From the NCBI RefSeq assembly GCF_025766255.1, contig NW_026516693.1:361007-425006 (forward strand): a stretch of 64,000 nt of DNA, read 5' to 3'. A program made the translations under genes and the position numbers. The DNA comes from Zychaea mexicana (Eukaryota; Mucoromycota; Mucoromycetes; Mucorales; Lichtheimiaceae). This document shows positions 45,768 to 58,653 of the stretch, one piece after another (the first letter of the stretch is position 1; each line of letters begins with the position of its first letter). The notes beneath the pieces were generated by a model that saw only the letters and a program-made list of their open reading frames with translations, did not search any database and was not told the origin of the DNA.

Positions 45768-48639
45768 TGTATACGGTTGAGTTAATGTAAATGGCTACAG
45801 TATGTATATAATACGTCTTTTTACCCAAGGTGCTTACAGAAAAAAAGACTGCTGCTGCTCTACAGTATAAAGTATCTATCGAGATGTCCATCACGTCTGA
45901 TATTCAATTAATTCTATATTGCGAGGGTAAAAGGAACGACCTCCTGTCATTCAAATGCAAATTAGACAGAAAGAACAGTGAAATCTAAACAAGTCTGTTT
46001 TTTTGGGTATCATATACACTGTAATTTTCATATGGGTTGGTCATCCTATTCAGGTATCAGATGGTAACGCTGTGTTGTTTCTGATTTTTACAGTATATAG
46101 TAGTCCAAAGAGCAAATCGCAACTATGAAGGCAAATGCTTCATGTAATTTTTAAAAGAGAGAGAGAGTGTCCATCGGATAATGTACGTCTTTTTCATGGA
46201 GGTGCAGTGTAGTTAGCAAAAAAAAAAGTAGTCAGGATATTCTATGTGACACATGTACATACCGACGGCTTTGTAATACTTTCCTTCTTCTTTTTAGAAC
46301 TGGATAGCACTTGACGTCGTGCTATTGACCAACATACGGGTAGGTATCACGTACTCTCCCTTTTTCCACCAGCAGCACGATAGTTGTTGTTGTCTTGCGT
46401 TCAATAAAACTGAAATCGTGTTTAAAAAACGGCATATTAAATGTGATCAAAGCTGGATTTCCGGGGGGGGGTGGGGAATGACAACGGTGCGCTCCTTTTC
46501 ATTGAGCTACGGATATCGCCTTTCTGTCGCTGTGACCAGGGAGCTTGTTATAGATTTGCAAGACGCCAGAAACCAGGACACTCCGGTACAAGTGCTGGTG
46601 GTGCATCGTCATACCGTCCATGTATTAAGAAATCCTCGCCTCCCATGGCTGTTGGCTTCCTCTTTGCTTGATCAAACGTGTGCAAGTTACATGAAGACAT
46701 CAACGTCAACAACAACAACACTACTGTTGGGATCCAATGTTCCCCAGCTCAGCTAGTCCATGATGGGTCAATTTTACTTGTTCCATAATGGTTCTCTCTC
46801 CTCTCTTTCGCCTTCCAAAGCACAGGATGGATAGATCTTTTTTTGCGCCAGTAGTCCATACCCATCAAGTTGTGTGGAGACTGCTCATAATCGATCGTGA
46901 TTTCTGTTAATACTATCGGGAAACAAGCTTGCAACTGCAAACACCCGGTCGTGCTCTTTTTGCTGCTGGTGCGCTCGTGTGTGTATGTGATAAGCTTCTG
47001 CAAGCGTTCCACAAACATGCGTGGCCCTCCACATAGACTGGACAACAGGGGATGATACGTAGAGCGTGTATCACTAAAGAATGTACGTCTTGACCAACGA
47101 ATAACAGTCTGCGAAATAGCATCGCCTCTTCCAAGGTCCACGAAACGTTAGCAACCATTCCGGTTTCCAAGAATTACGCTGGACGACGCATACGGTCGCT
47201 CCCCCTAGCCCGCGAACGACGTCGTTTGTATATTCTGGAAGTAGTGCCACAGTGCAGTAGGCGTTGCTGTATGCATCTGATTGTAATCTCGTCTTGTCTT
47301 GCCTTTGTATGTTCTTGGGTGATACACACACACACACACACCCCTCTAATCCCACCAGATATATGTAATGCCCACAGTTGCTGGATGATGCCTTCAAACT
47401 TGACGAATCTGAACTGTTTGCGAGGAATCCTCGTGGCTATTTTCCCGTTTTACTGTCTTGGCTGGGTAGATGATACCCTTGTGCCTGCCTTGGTCGTCGA
47501 GATCTGTTTTATACCCGTGCTTTTGTCCTACGGTCATGGTCCCAGATTGACTCCCAATGAGGATGACAACGCACAGTATCCCTCGCTCACAGGAGAAGCC
47601 TTGAACGAACTGTCACATATCGGATGTATGAACGAGCCTTTGTAGGCATAAATGCTGGTTTAGGAAAGCTGTTGAGGAATGCGTCGCGGTGGACGATCAT
47701 GGGGCCATGATAATGTACAATCTTTTCAAATGTTCCACGACAAACCCTATATGAAGTAGACTTCACAGCCGCGGTCAAAGACCGATGGCCTTTTACTATG
47801 CTATTATTATTATTATTTGAGGCGTAGGCACTGATTCAGATTGTCCGCTCCCTCCACTCCTTTTTGTTTATTGTTCCTCAGTCGCTTGCAAATGATACAT
47901 ATAGCTGTAACATATAGAATTAACATGTTTTAATTTCTTTGGTTCCAATCAAGAAACAATGATAACACAATGCATGTTTAGATGTGTTGTGAATAATGTG
48001 GTTGAGAGGATGTATATGTAAAACCAGTACATAGCAATTATAGGAGCTTTGTAAATGTATGGTGTGTAACTTTACCTAGTTTACTTTCCACAATCGGCCC
48101 AATTGTCCAATGACCCAATCTGGTCACTTGTCGCTGCTGTGCACACTGATTGATACACTGTAAGCATACCGAGAGATGATATCTTTTTGTACATAGTACG
48201 TATTACTTGAGGATTTGGTGATATTATAAACATGCCGACCGATATTTTTATTGCATACAAGAGGAAAAAGAAAAAGCTTGCAGTTGCCGCTTATTAGTTA
48301 GTAGGGTCATCCACCCTGGAATGAGTGATTGACCGCAAGGGACGAGAATATTTCTTTTCTTGAGAAATATCAAGAGTGACTATATTTGGAAATATCATGA
48401 CAGCTGTCGTTTGAGTGGGTAGACCTGCTGGTGAAGGTCGCACCATCCATATTTTCTATAATTCAAAGTAGGTATACATGCTTCTTCTACTTGTATGTTT
48501 AAATTGAGCCAGTACATACGGTGATACACTGTAGGAAAATTCTTGTGAATTTGGACCCCCGCCGGCCTCATTCTTGTGGTTCTTGTGGATTTCTTGTAAA
48601 TCTTTCTTCTCTTCTTCCCAAAAACTTTTTTTAAAAAAA
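43482..48639. other. Gene-poor stretch of about 5 kb
   Basis: I see no gene I can support. Notable content: poly-T and poly-A runs, C/G runs (44398, 44954, 45340, 45480, 46463), (CA)n at 45740 and 47325, and CATCAT repeats at 45597. A 69-codon frame at 44776-44982 (MFFTYDRNPCRRPP) has one hydrophobic helix, GYTALTVLVYGGRY. Exon-like segments such as 46306-46339 and 46543-46756 (VIDLQDARNQDTPVQVLVVH) and 47380-47467 (FARNPRGYFPVLLSWLG) cannot be joined into a gene. Confidence 0.5.
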
Positions 48640-49469
48640 ATGAACACTAACCAAACACCTCCCAACGCTAACCTCAATCTCCTCCAAGTCTTCACTCGTG
48701 TGGAGCATCGTCTTATCAATGTAGAGACGAATCAAGCAATCATTCTGGACAAGCTCAGCCGGATCCTAACAGCGCAATCCCTAGTCGAGGTGCCAGTTGT
48801 CGATGAAGCAAAACTTGCTGAGACGGTTGCCCTCATTCCCCACCCAGTGGCCTCTGAATACCAAGGAGAAGATGGTGAAGAAAGCTAACAAGGATGATGT
48901 TGAGCGCCTTCTCCTTCAAGGCTACCACCAGTTTGAAGGTGGTGCTTTGATCAAAGCCCAGACGGACATCAAGCACATCCGCGAACGTGTTGTGGTCGAT
49001 CTGGTGAAAAGATTGCAGAATCGTGCTGACAACAGCGTGACCCACTACTTTGCTAAGCTACAAAGCAAAGATAGCAACTGGGCTATTAGCCTTTTCATGA
49101 ACCTGGCAAAAAAGCAGGGCATTGATTTTGCTGTCTGCCAGGGCCAGTGGGCAGCTCGCCATATCCTCCAGGAATGCTGGAATAACTACGGCAGATCCAG
49201 CAAGTCGAGAGCGGTTTCTAGGTATGATAACTACTACACTAGAGCAACTTCAATCAAATATATATTAACTATCAGGTAGACAACAAGAACCGGCTTCTGC
49301 TCTTCCTGCTTCTGCTTCTCTTCCTGTTTCCGCTTCTGCTTCTCTTCCTGCTTCTGCTTCTGCTTTTCTTCCTGCCCCTACCCCTGCCCAGTCCACGCAG
49401 TCTACCAAACGACGCCGTACGACAAAGCGGCTCGGAGCTGCTCTCCCCCACAAAAATAAACATAATTAA
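48640..49469 (+). CDS. Hypothetical NLS-bearing protein, one apparent frameshift
   Basis: The frame from ATG 48640 (MNTNQTPPNANLNLLQVF) runs in a helical segment (VEHRLINVETNQAIILDKL) until about 48860. The sequence that follows is protein-like only in another frame: KKANKDDVERLLLQGYHQFE, then RVVVDLVKRLQNRADNSVTH and WAARHILQECWNNYGRSSKS. A GTATGA...GGTAG intron (49222-49279) leads into exon 49280-49469, an Ala/Ser/Pro/Leu repeat (about 10 copies of ASASLP-like units) and a basic signal KRRRTTKR before the stop. The helical region resembles a domain repeated in Mucoromycota hypothetical proteins. The shift near 48850 (a C-run) could be a mutation or a sequence error. The gene stops 6 bp before a foldback element. 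Confidence 0.5.
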
Positions 49470-49474
49470 AGGGA

Positions 49475-50285
49475 AGGGAATTGATACGGGCACGACAAGT
49501 TATTTCCTTATATGTTCGGGGCACGACAAGCTCTAATAATAAATATGCTATGTTACACAGAGCTGCATAATAGCTGACACTCTTGTGTTAATTATAGCAG
49601 ATGAGTGGTGTCGTGCCCGTAAGAAGCATTGATTTCTTGTTTCTTATTTATAAGTCTTCTGTTCAAATTTGCTCATAGATCACAGCCAGATTTTGATAAA
49701 TCAAAGGATTCTGCAGTACAGTGTAAAATTACTTGATATAGGATATTCCATACTATTTCTAAATAGAATAATAAAAGTTTCATAGATATTTGCCCAGCAA
49801 ACGTTTGTGCTATATAAATATGTACGTCAAGAAGAAGTATGTCATCAAGCTAACAGCTGCATTCGGTATAAATTAAAACCATTGAGAGACAAAGGAAATC
49901 TATGTAGAGGAAAATTAGAGAAGATATATATGATGGTTTAAAATGTAAAAAAGAGAAATACAAAGAGAGAAACCTTTCTATGTAGCGCTGTGAATGTGTG
50001 AAATATTAAGTATAGTAGAGGCGCTCTTGTACGAAAACGTGCTAAAGAATAAAACAAGGCAAGTTTCTACTTATACGTCTTCAAAATTTCCTCCTCACGG
50101 GCACGACGCGTCCCACCTACATATGTCATCGAACTGACTTCTTACATAATACATACGCGCTGTGCTTCTTACGGGCACGACATCACCCATCTGCTATAAT
50201 TAACACAAGAGTGTCAGCTATTATGCTGCTCTGTGTAACATAGCATATTCATTATTAGAGCTTGTCGTGCCCGTATCAATTCCCT
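49475..50285. mobile_element. Foldback/MITE-like element with GGGCACGAC motifs
   Basis: Near-identical inverted arms of about 125-155 bp (49475-49629 and 50163-50285) enclose about 530 bp without coding sequence. The outer ends start AGGGAATTGATACGGGCACG on both sides. The left arm holds an extra 31-bp insertion that duplicates the GGGCACGACAAG end. The word GGGCACGAC (either strand) recurs at the outer end and inner end of each arm and once more near 50099. Confidence 0.8.
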
Positions 50286-51329
50286 ATGAAAAAAAGTTCA
50301 TTTCTATACTACATACCACATCGAAATACATCGGCACACCACCACAACAAGATATAAAAGTTTCGCACGGAGACATGACAAGAGGAAGTTTTGGCGGGCT
50401 AATTCATCGAATGTGGAGAAATAAAACACACTATATATATTCAACATTGTTTTTATTTGGAGCAAAATGTCCTTCAAAAAAAACTCATAATTTCCATAAT
50501 GAAAAAAAGGCGGCAGCAAGAAAACGCAATTTTACAAGAGTACAGTTTGCTAATCCTGAATAACCGCAGCACATTGTTTTATGGTTTGCAGCAACACATT
50601 GTACATTATTATCACTGGCGTTCGTTGGGCGGATTTGTTACCCTTTCTACTACTGCTTTTATTAGCTGTAAGATTGTTTTGCTTGATGTTATCTGATGGT
50701 ATTACTCACTGCACATGCTTACCCAGACACACACAAATATATGTACTGTGCACAATCGTGTGGTTGAGTTGTCATTTTTAATGGCTGCAGTATGTAGAAG
50801 ATCGAAACAAAGCAAGTCTTTTTTTGGGTATGATGTGTTTACTGAGTACTTTTGGTTGTTGTTTTTTTTTCCTTTGACATTGATTGATCAATCTACAAAT
50901 TACATCTGCCAACGCTCTGTTTTTATGACATTAATTAGTCCGAGGAACAACGACATGTGGAAAAATGTGCCTTTCAATTTAGGAATAAAAAACTCTGTTA
51001 ATCTTTAAGAGATAACCATTAAAAGACATACCAGGAACATCAATATACAATCGTTCTTTTATACGGACGGTAAGCCAACTAGAACATCCTGAAAATATTA
51101 CTGTGCCATTGACGACTTACTCAGGAGGAGCAAGCGATGCTGGTAATGATGATGACTCGTCCGGTTTTCTTAATGACAACGGCATTCATGGTTGCGGGTT
51201 TTAATTCGCTTCTTGCACTTTTCGTCTTCATTAGAACAAATTCCATCTCTGACGTTATCTGACCAAAGCAATGGCAGTGTTCGGCACCCTTGCTCGGTCT
51301 TTTTCCAAGTCGAAAGGAAATTACAATCA
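50286..51329. other. No gene recognised
   Basis: Short frames on both strands lack motifs. A stretch at 51150-51290 is slightly Cys-rich in one minus-strand frame but too short to call. Confidence 0.4.
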
Positions 51330-51779
51330 ATAATTCAAAATGTAAACAGATCAACGAGTTGCTTTAATTTCATCGATTGTAGATTTGCTTATTACGCCAT
51401 CATCAACAACATGACGGTAGCAGTAACAGCAGCATCCAACAAAGAGCACAAAGCAGCAGCAAAAAAAAAGCATCAGCTTTACCGGGAATATAACGCTTCA
51501 TGCATTCGCGCATTAGGGTGATACGGTAATGGATGCCTTTGAAAAAGTTGCCCCATGGTATGCGTTCATAGACAATTACGGCCTCGAAACGAGGTGCCCG
51601 CACATATTGGATTGCTTAATCTTGTCGATAAACTTGCCAAGAGCAATAAACACATTAAACTTAAACTTTGTGGTTTGGATCGAAAGCAACAAGAGTCCTT
51701 CATGAGAGATGGCTTACACTATACTATGCCAGCTGAAAGGTGGCATGCACCATATTATTGTTTAAATAATTGTACATAG
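51330..51779 (+). pseudogene. Remnant of a hypothetical gene, frameshifted
   Basis: Segments in successive frames read as one protein: CFNFIDCRFAYYAIINNMTV, then KKKHQLYREYNASCIRALG (to about 51520), then a shifted DAFEKVAPWYAFIDNYGLET, then shifted back HIGLLNLVDKLAKSNKHIKL to the stop at 51779 (ending YCLNNCT). The composition fits a real protein. The family is probably a Mucoromycota multicopy hypothetical, but I cannot name it. Two frame changes suggest decay. Confidence 0.4.
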
Positions 51780-54198
51780 CACTACTATAATACTAAATGT
51801 ATCAAATAAACGAATGTAAAACGAATAAGTAGAAAGGCAAAGTTTTTTTTGGTAATACATAGCATTGAGCGAGCTCTTATATGTCTAATAGAGTCCAAAT
51901 CAATATCTTAGGGTCGGGCACGCATAGCGGTCGATCCTAAACTTTGTTCCCGTAAGAGCGGAGTGTGTGTTTGTGTGCAGCACTTTTTTTGCATCATCTG
52001 TCAATCTCGCCTGGGTGTTGTACTGTATATATGCGAAGCACCATCATTTTCTGCACGCATCATGTAGAGGAGTTGATGGGTCTAGAAGAGAACAGCCAAT
52101 TTAACGTTTTACATACGTACAAACAGCGACGTGATGATCTCTTGAACACGATGTATGTGTAAATCAGAGTTTTGCGCGAAAAGAACAACAGATATAAATG
52201 TGTGAGACGATAGAGCAGACAAGGCATCGTTTTTTTTGAGCGCGTGAACAACACACACAAAAAAAAGGTTTTTATTATGCCGTTGTATTTGGAACTCAAG
52301 TTGTCTTGTGTGATGTATGTATGTAGGTAGGTGTTTACAAATATAACGAAACGCAACAAAAGTCGGTCCAGACGGTACAGCGAAAGAAAGAAATCCCGTT
52401 CGTGTAATACTATGCGAAGAACAGCGCATAATACACACGTTACATACATGGTATATATATATATATATATATACGTACATTATGTCGTTCAATGATCTAG
52501 TTCCTGCAGGGGTAGCGGAAAGCAAACGACGAAAGCAAATGTCTTTTGGGAGATCCATACAAGGATTATACATGGCAAGTGACGTATCTATCGTTGCAAC
52601 CATGGAAATAACACTTATTAGCGCTGTCTTAAATAGACCGGAGTATATAGACATTATTTTTGTTTACGTTTGAGACTTCGCATACCAAAAAAGCTTGTTA
52701 TGAGAAAGCTACCATATTAAGGAACGAGGCTTTTCACGCGCCGCCAACAGCATCGTCCAGGCTTTCCAAAAGTCAGAGTGGACCACATAGTGTATGCAAT
52801 AGACAAGTGTGTGTGTGTGTGTGTGTGTACCACCTGCTAGGTGACTTTTTCTGTCATGCTGCTACTTGCTCTTCCTTGCGTTATGTTCCTCCCGTGTACA
52901 ACACCTCCTTGCATAGTAACCAAGGAACAGGAAAGCGGGTAACAACCGCTCATCCTGAACATATCTGTGCGATTACTACTCAAAGTACTGCAGCATCATA
53001 TGGGGCTCTCTTTTTCTCTCTGCGATCTCTCGAGAATATGCAATATGGCGAGCGTGTAATATGCACATGCGGTACATGACGCATGCTCTCTACAATAAAC
53101 ATGCAAAAGGAAAGCGTCTTGTGTATCAGTATGCGTGCAAAAGTGGTGGGTTGGCAAAAGTGGTGGGTTGATTTTGAAGGACATACGTAGTGGTGCAGCA
53201 AGCAACAACAACAACAACAACAACAACAGCAACAAACAATCAAGTACAAACGAAATAGCCGTGCGTTCTGGTTCTTTTGTCTTTTGAGGACAGGTACAAT
53301 AAGAATAATTATAGTAATAAATCATTATTATTTCTTTTTTTTAATCGGCTATGAAATAAGACAAAAGGAGGTCTCTCTCTCTCTCTCTCTTCACGTATTA
53401 AAACTAGCGGAGAAAGGGCCTCGCCTCCCCCCATCCATATTATTGACATTTCTTATTAATGGTTTATGAGGCGAAGAAGACGCTTATCTGGTTGCAGCAG
53501 CACTCGTCACCAGACTTGAAGGATATCTCTTTTGGGGATGTGTATAGTTGGCTAAATAGCAATAATGATTTTGGGGGGGGAGGAGGGTATAAGAGAGACA
53601 ATGAGGGGGTTGTCTGTTAAGCTAACACACACACACACTCACTCACTCTCTCTATCCCGGAATGCCCTGCTTTGTTCGTCGTTCAGCTATCACATCACTC
53701 ACACAACTGCCAAGCTAATTCATCATACTATAGTAAGGGGATGTTGTGAGGAATGGATGGCCTAAGCATTTTCTGGGTGTCCAGAATGGTTCTGTTCACA
53801 ATCGGCTAACACGACGAGCGAGACATATAAGAAAAATCCGTCTTTTGTTGACTTGTTTAAGGAGGACAAGAAGAGAGAGAAAGAAAGAGAGAGAGAGAGG
53901 AGTTTGCGAGAATCAAACTTGGCAGCCAAAAAAGAAAAAAAAAAAGCTACTTGACCTTTTTGGTATGCCTTGCCGCATGTGTAATGCCTTGTCTGCCATG
54001 TAATAGCCCATGATCTCTGTTTTTTGTTTGCATTTTACTAATTTCTTTTACTCTGCAAACCCTTTCTCCCTCTCTCTCTCTCTCTCTCTCTCTCCTCTCT
54101 TTTCCCTTCTTTTCTTTCTTTGCGTATATTTCTATTGTATTTACCGTACTTACTCTGATATCACAGCATCGACAGTAATAGTGAAACCACAATATACG
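51780..54198. other. Gene-poor stretch and RasGEF upstream region
   Basis: Mostly simple sequence: (AT)n at 52450, (GT)n at 52808, CAA repeats at 53206, (CT)n at 53373, CA/CT at 53626, (GA)n at 53870 and (CT)n at 54070. A 63-codon frame at 52482 (MSFNDLVPAGVAESKRRKQM) has no recognised motif. The CT tract at 54067-54110 probably lies in the promoter or 5' UTR of the RasGEF gene. Confidence 0.45.
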
Positions 54199-57100
54199 AT
54201 GGCTTTCTTACAGTCGTCTCCTTCGACGCCGATACTCGTAGCCACTTCTCCGCTGTCACCACTAGACGATAGCAGCCGGTTAAAGTATGTTTGCACACCT
54301 TTGGGGGGGGGGGCAATACGTCCCATAGCTCTCAATCACAGCTGACATAAAAAAACACTCTACTCTAGACGGCGGTCAAAGTCACTTGACAATATAACCG
54401 TCAAACGCAAAAGTCATCTCTGGCATTACAATGACGATTCAACACCACCAGCTTCACCTGTCGTTTCCTTCGGACCACGCCCCGGATCGGAGGACGAAGA
54501 AGAAGAAGAAAAAGAAGAGCAAGACGAGCTATTATTACTCGGACAAGAGGAACGCCTCCGCCATCCTTATTGTGGTGACCGTCATCGTCCTCGTCGTCGA
54601 CGTCGTCGTCGTCGTCGTCGCCACAGTTCCAGTGTGGAGCCAACCACGAAAGAATGCTTGCGCCTAGCTACTATTTATGGCTGGGTTACAGCAAACGCTT
54701 CCCATGATACCCGCATAAAGTAATGTATTCTTTTTGACAATTTGCCCTTGTGGTGTTTTATTTACCCTTAATTTTTTCTTTAGTCGTGCATCCCTATCAT
54801 CATCAGTGTCACGAGACCACAAACAGCAACGAGCAATAAAGACTATTGCGAGTGGTGGTGGTAGTAGTAGCAGTGGTGTTCTTGCAGAGAATTGGCATCA
54901 CTGCCAACACCAACAACAACAGCAACAACATAAACAGCGACACAAACAGCAGCTGCATACCTCACGCTCCTTTACGCAAGGGACCTCAAGTAAACTTTCG
55001 AATATGTTTGCACGCCGACGGAAATCGCTGCATTCATCGACGCCTTCCTCCTCTGTAATAGCAGGAACAGCACCTGCAACGCCCACCGTGACCAGCCTGA
55101 CGAGCGCTAGCATAGGATCATCCTCCTCTCCTATCAGCAACAACAATTGTGACGAAGCCAAAGGCATTGTATCTGCCATTATTGCAGCTGCATCGTCAGA
55201 AGAGTTGGGCTGGGTGGGTGTTGAGGACAAGAGCAACGACTATGGTGATGATGTGTATGGCGATCAACAGCAGCAACAAGAGCCACCGTCACCACCTCCT
55301 GCACCACCGATTGAAAACGATCCACATGTATTTGACTTACTGGAGCGCAATTCAACCCGCTTTATCTATTACGGCAAACGGGATGATCCCCAGCTGACGT
55401 CTGCGACTATTGAGAAACTTGTCGAAAAACTTACCAAAGAAATGGGTAACAACAACTACTAACACTCTTTTTTTTTTCTGTGGTCGGTCACTTTATCTCT
55501 TATTAACCTGTCCTTTATTGTGTACGACCACCTTTATAGACTCGGAATTCCTGATGGATTTCTTCTTGACGTATCGCCAATTTGTATCTCAAATCCGGTT
55601 GTGTAAATTGCTTATTTTGCGGTTTCGATGGGCATTGATGGAGGATACGGATGAACGACGACTCGTACGAATCAGGTAAGAAGAAAAAAAGGATAAAATG
55701 CTTTTTCTTTGCCTATCTGGATGAGAGGAGGGGTGAGCTGGTTGGTGATGGTAGTGGTTGTGAAAGTTTGCGATAGTTTCTATTTTTAATAAGGATGCTA
55801 TATAAACAAAATAACAACACAATGCTATCATTACAACAACAACAACAACAGTATAAAAACAATGAGGGGGGGGGCGATGGAAGGAAGGGTACATGGAGTG
55901 GGCTGGGAAGGGGTGAGGGGATGTAGCAAGGACTTTTTTTTTCGTTGACTGACCTGATGTGTGTAATGATGGATACAAAAAAAAATTAGAACGTTTGTAG
56001 TGATCCGTCACTGGCTGACACATTACTGGGCTCATGATTTCGTGCCATCACGCACGCTTCGGTTTATGCTCTGCACATTCTTATCCCAGCTCCGCACGCA
56101 TCCCATCATTCTCTCTTCGCCACGCGATGCCCGTATCATCAAAAGCCTGCGCAATGTGCTAAAGCGCCAACGCAAACTGCACAGCATGAAGGAGGATGAA
56201 GACGGATCGATCCGCTCCTCTGTCGATACTTTTTCATCCTCAGCAACATCGACAGCAGCAATGAATTATCAGCAACAACAGCGCTGGTATTACAACAACA
56301 GTAGCTATGGAACCAGCAGTACAACAGCTACATCTCGTACCAGTACGTCGCACCACTACATGACCGCATCCTTGCCTACTACTGCTGGCAGAAGTCGAGG
56401 CTCGCGCAAGGACAGTGCAATTGGCATGACAACACCATCACCATCACAACAACTCAAAGAGCTCAAACCATCTATATCTACACCGACCTTTTTCTCACGA
56501 TCTAGACGAGTGTCCAATAACTCGAATACCTCCTCCTCCTCCTCCTCCTACGCTCATCACAACCATTTCTACTATCACCACCATTATTACCGTAGTACAG
56601 CTCCATCTTGGACAGCCAAGGTCAATTTTAGTATTCGAAGTATCAAACGATCGGTACCGACCGTCTGTCAATCTTTATGGCATACTGTCCATAATCCTAC
56701 TAGCAGCAGCAGCAGCAACAGCACCTCGGCTTCACACCATTATCAGGATCCTAAAGAAGGATGCACCTGTCCAACAGCAGCACTAGAAGGTAAAGGTGAG
56801 CGAAAACGAACCACCTCCTTGATCCGATCGGCGAGTCGCATATTCGAACAATCCTACCCCCGCACATCCATGTCTACTCCCGTTGGTACAACCACATCAA
56901 CGACGACAGATCCAAAACATCCCAACCCATTATGTCCATTACACACTATTCCCATGACACCCACACCTTCACAGCGTGGTGATGGTGGCTCTTTACGAAA
57001 TAGTAGTCGACTGAACAACAGGTGCCAGCAACATTATCATCAACCTAGTATTGTTGATCCACACATTGTCGATTACAAACCCTTTGTGCTCCAGTATAGA

Positions 57101-58408
57101 TCCGAAATCATTGCCCAGCAGTTTTATATTATCGAGCAACAGATGCTTCAGAATGTGACGTGGGATGAATTGGCAGAATTGCGATGGAGAAACAACAGTA
57201 CGAGGAGAAACTCGACAACGATCGACGTCGTGGCGGAACAAGGCGAGTTGGGAGGTGGAGGCATTGAGCAATTAATAAATTATTTCAACAAGGTAAGCTC
57301 TCTCTTTTTTTTACCTATGAGATGGGGTGTGAGAGACGCACACACAGAGAGAGAGATAGAGCGAGAACACCTTTCTTCTCCCTCATTCTATCTGTCAGTT
57401 ATTATCATGTGTGCTAAAAATGGTAAAATTATATATGATTAGACATGCCAATGGGTTACTTCCGAGATTGTACAGAGTCGATCCTTGGATACACGAGTTC
57501 GTGCCATTGAAAAGTATATCCGCATTGCCCTGGTAAGTTTATTTTATTACAAGAAGCAATCTTACTTTATAAATAAACTAACTCTTTGCCCCCTTTTTTA
57601 AATACTACTACTTTAAAAGAAATGCTATCGCCACCGCAACTACAGTACATTAATGCAAATTCTTTTGGGCCTCCAATCACCAGCCGTATCAAGACTCGAA
57701 AAAACCTGGCAACGGATCGCCCATTATGAATCCGAGATATTCAACGAACTCAAAGAAATGGCCAAACCGTTCCGAAACTGGAAAAACGTGCGAATGGCCA
57801 TGAACAAGGCAATCGAGAATATCGCAGAATCTTCTGCTGTTGAAAGTATTTTGACATCGAGTCATTTTATTGCTGCTGTCGAGGGTCGTCAACATCAAAG
57901 CAGCACTTGTGGTAAAAGGAATAGTAGTAGTAATAACGGTGGTGGCTATCGTCGTGCCACTACAGCTGCTGTGCCGGGTTGTATCCCATTCCTTGGACTT
58001 TATCTATCTGACTTGGTATTCAATGCCGAGCTGCCGACATTTATTGCTGCTGCTACAAGCCCATCCTCTCCTTGTTGTCCAACAAGTAAAGGAGATGGTA
58101 TCATTCAAGAAGAGGAAGAAAGTGATGATGCAGAGCTGCGCTCGCGTCTAAGTACTCATTTGGTGAATTATAACAAGTTTCGAATTACAGGTAAGGCAAA
58201 AAAGTTATTAACAGGAATTGAGCCTGCCAATAACTCATATTTCTTTTTTTATCTTTTAGCATCTGTGATAAAACATGTGTTGGCCTTCCAGGTGTTATCC
58301 AGGACATACGACTTTGGTTACTGTTCAGAACTCTTTGCGCGATTAGAAAATCTGCGGTTTTTGGACAATGCCGAAATCCGAAAAGCAAGTCTTCTATGCG
58401 AAGAGTGA
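54199..58408 (+). CDS. Ras guanine nucleotide exchange factor (REM + CDC25 domains), 8 exons
   Basis: Activates a Ras-family GTPase by GDP release. Exons 54199-54284, 54369-54719, 54784-55445, 55540-55675, 55990-57292, 57443-57532, 57620-58190 and 58260-58408 join in phase to 1115 aa. The N-terminal 350 residues are low-complexity (acidic, poly-Arg, poly-Ser, poly-Gln). The RasGEF N-terminal motif starts EFLMDFFLTYRQFVSQIRLC and continues VIRHWLTHYWAHDFVPSRTL. About 330 residues of Ser/Thr/His-rich linker follow. The CDC25 domain begins IIAQQFYIIEQQMLQNVTWDEL and includes WVTSEIVQSRSLDTRVRAIE, LQSPAVSRLEKTWQRI and PFLGLYLSDLVFN. The C-terminus ends ...IRKASLLCEE. The closest yeast relatives would be Bud5/Lte1/Cdc25-type GEFs; the exact GTPase cannot be told. 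Confidence 0.9.
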
Positions 58409-58653
58409 TAGCTCAAGAATGCTTGCTACCACATCTATTCCACATCCCTTAAACCCATCCCTGCATTTATTTTACACAGCATTCACACATTATCATTCCT
58501 CACCAATCATACTTTACTATCTATTTCAATCCTATACACACGCACATTACAAAAAAAAAAAAAGACAGCCTTCTTTACTTATTCATCCTGTATGTAAATG
58601 TTATTTACTGAATTATTAATATATTTATTTATACATAGCTTTTTTTTCTTTTA
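58409..58653. other. Convergent intergenic region RasGEF/COA4
   Basis: Holds the 3' ends of the two convergent genes. An A-run at 58551-58563 and AT-rich 58605-58650 probably carry the poly(A) signals of both strands. Confidence 0.4.

Noticed and set aside
46500..46756. L,D-transpeptidase-like GFLIHGR motif on the minus strand
   Set aside because: The catalytic Cys motif (SxGC) is absent and the frame is interrupted; probably chance.
51470..51521. TnpB/Fanzor C-terminal motif in YREYNASCIRAL
   Set aside because: The match is to a few residues only. The zinc-ribbon cysteines and the other RuvC motifs are not found upstream.
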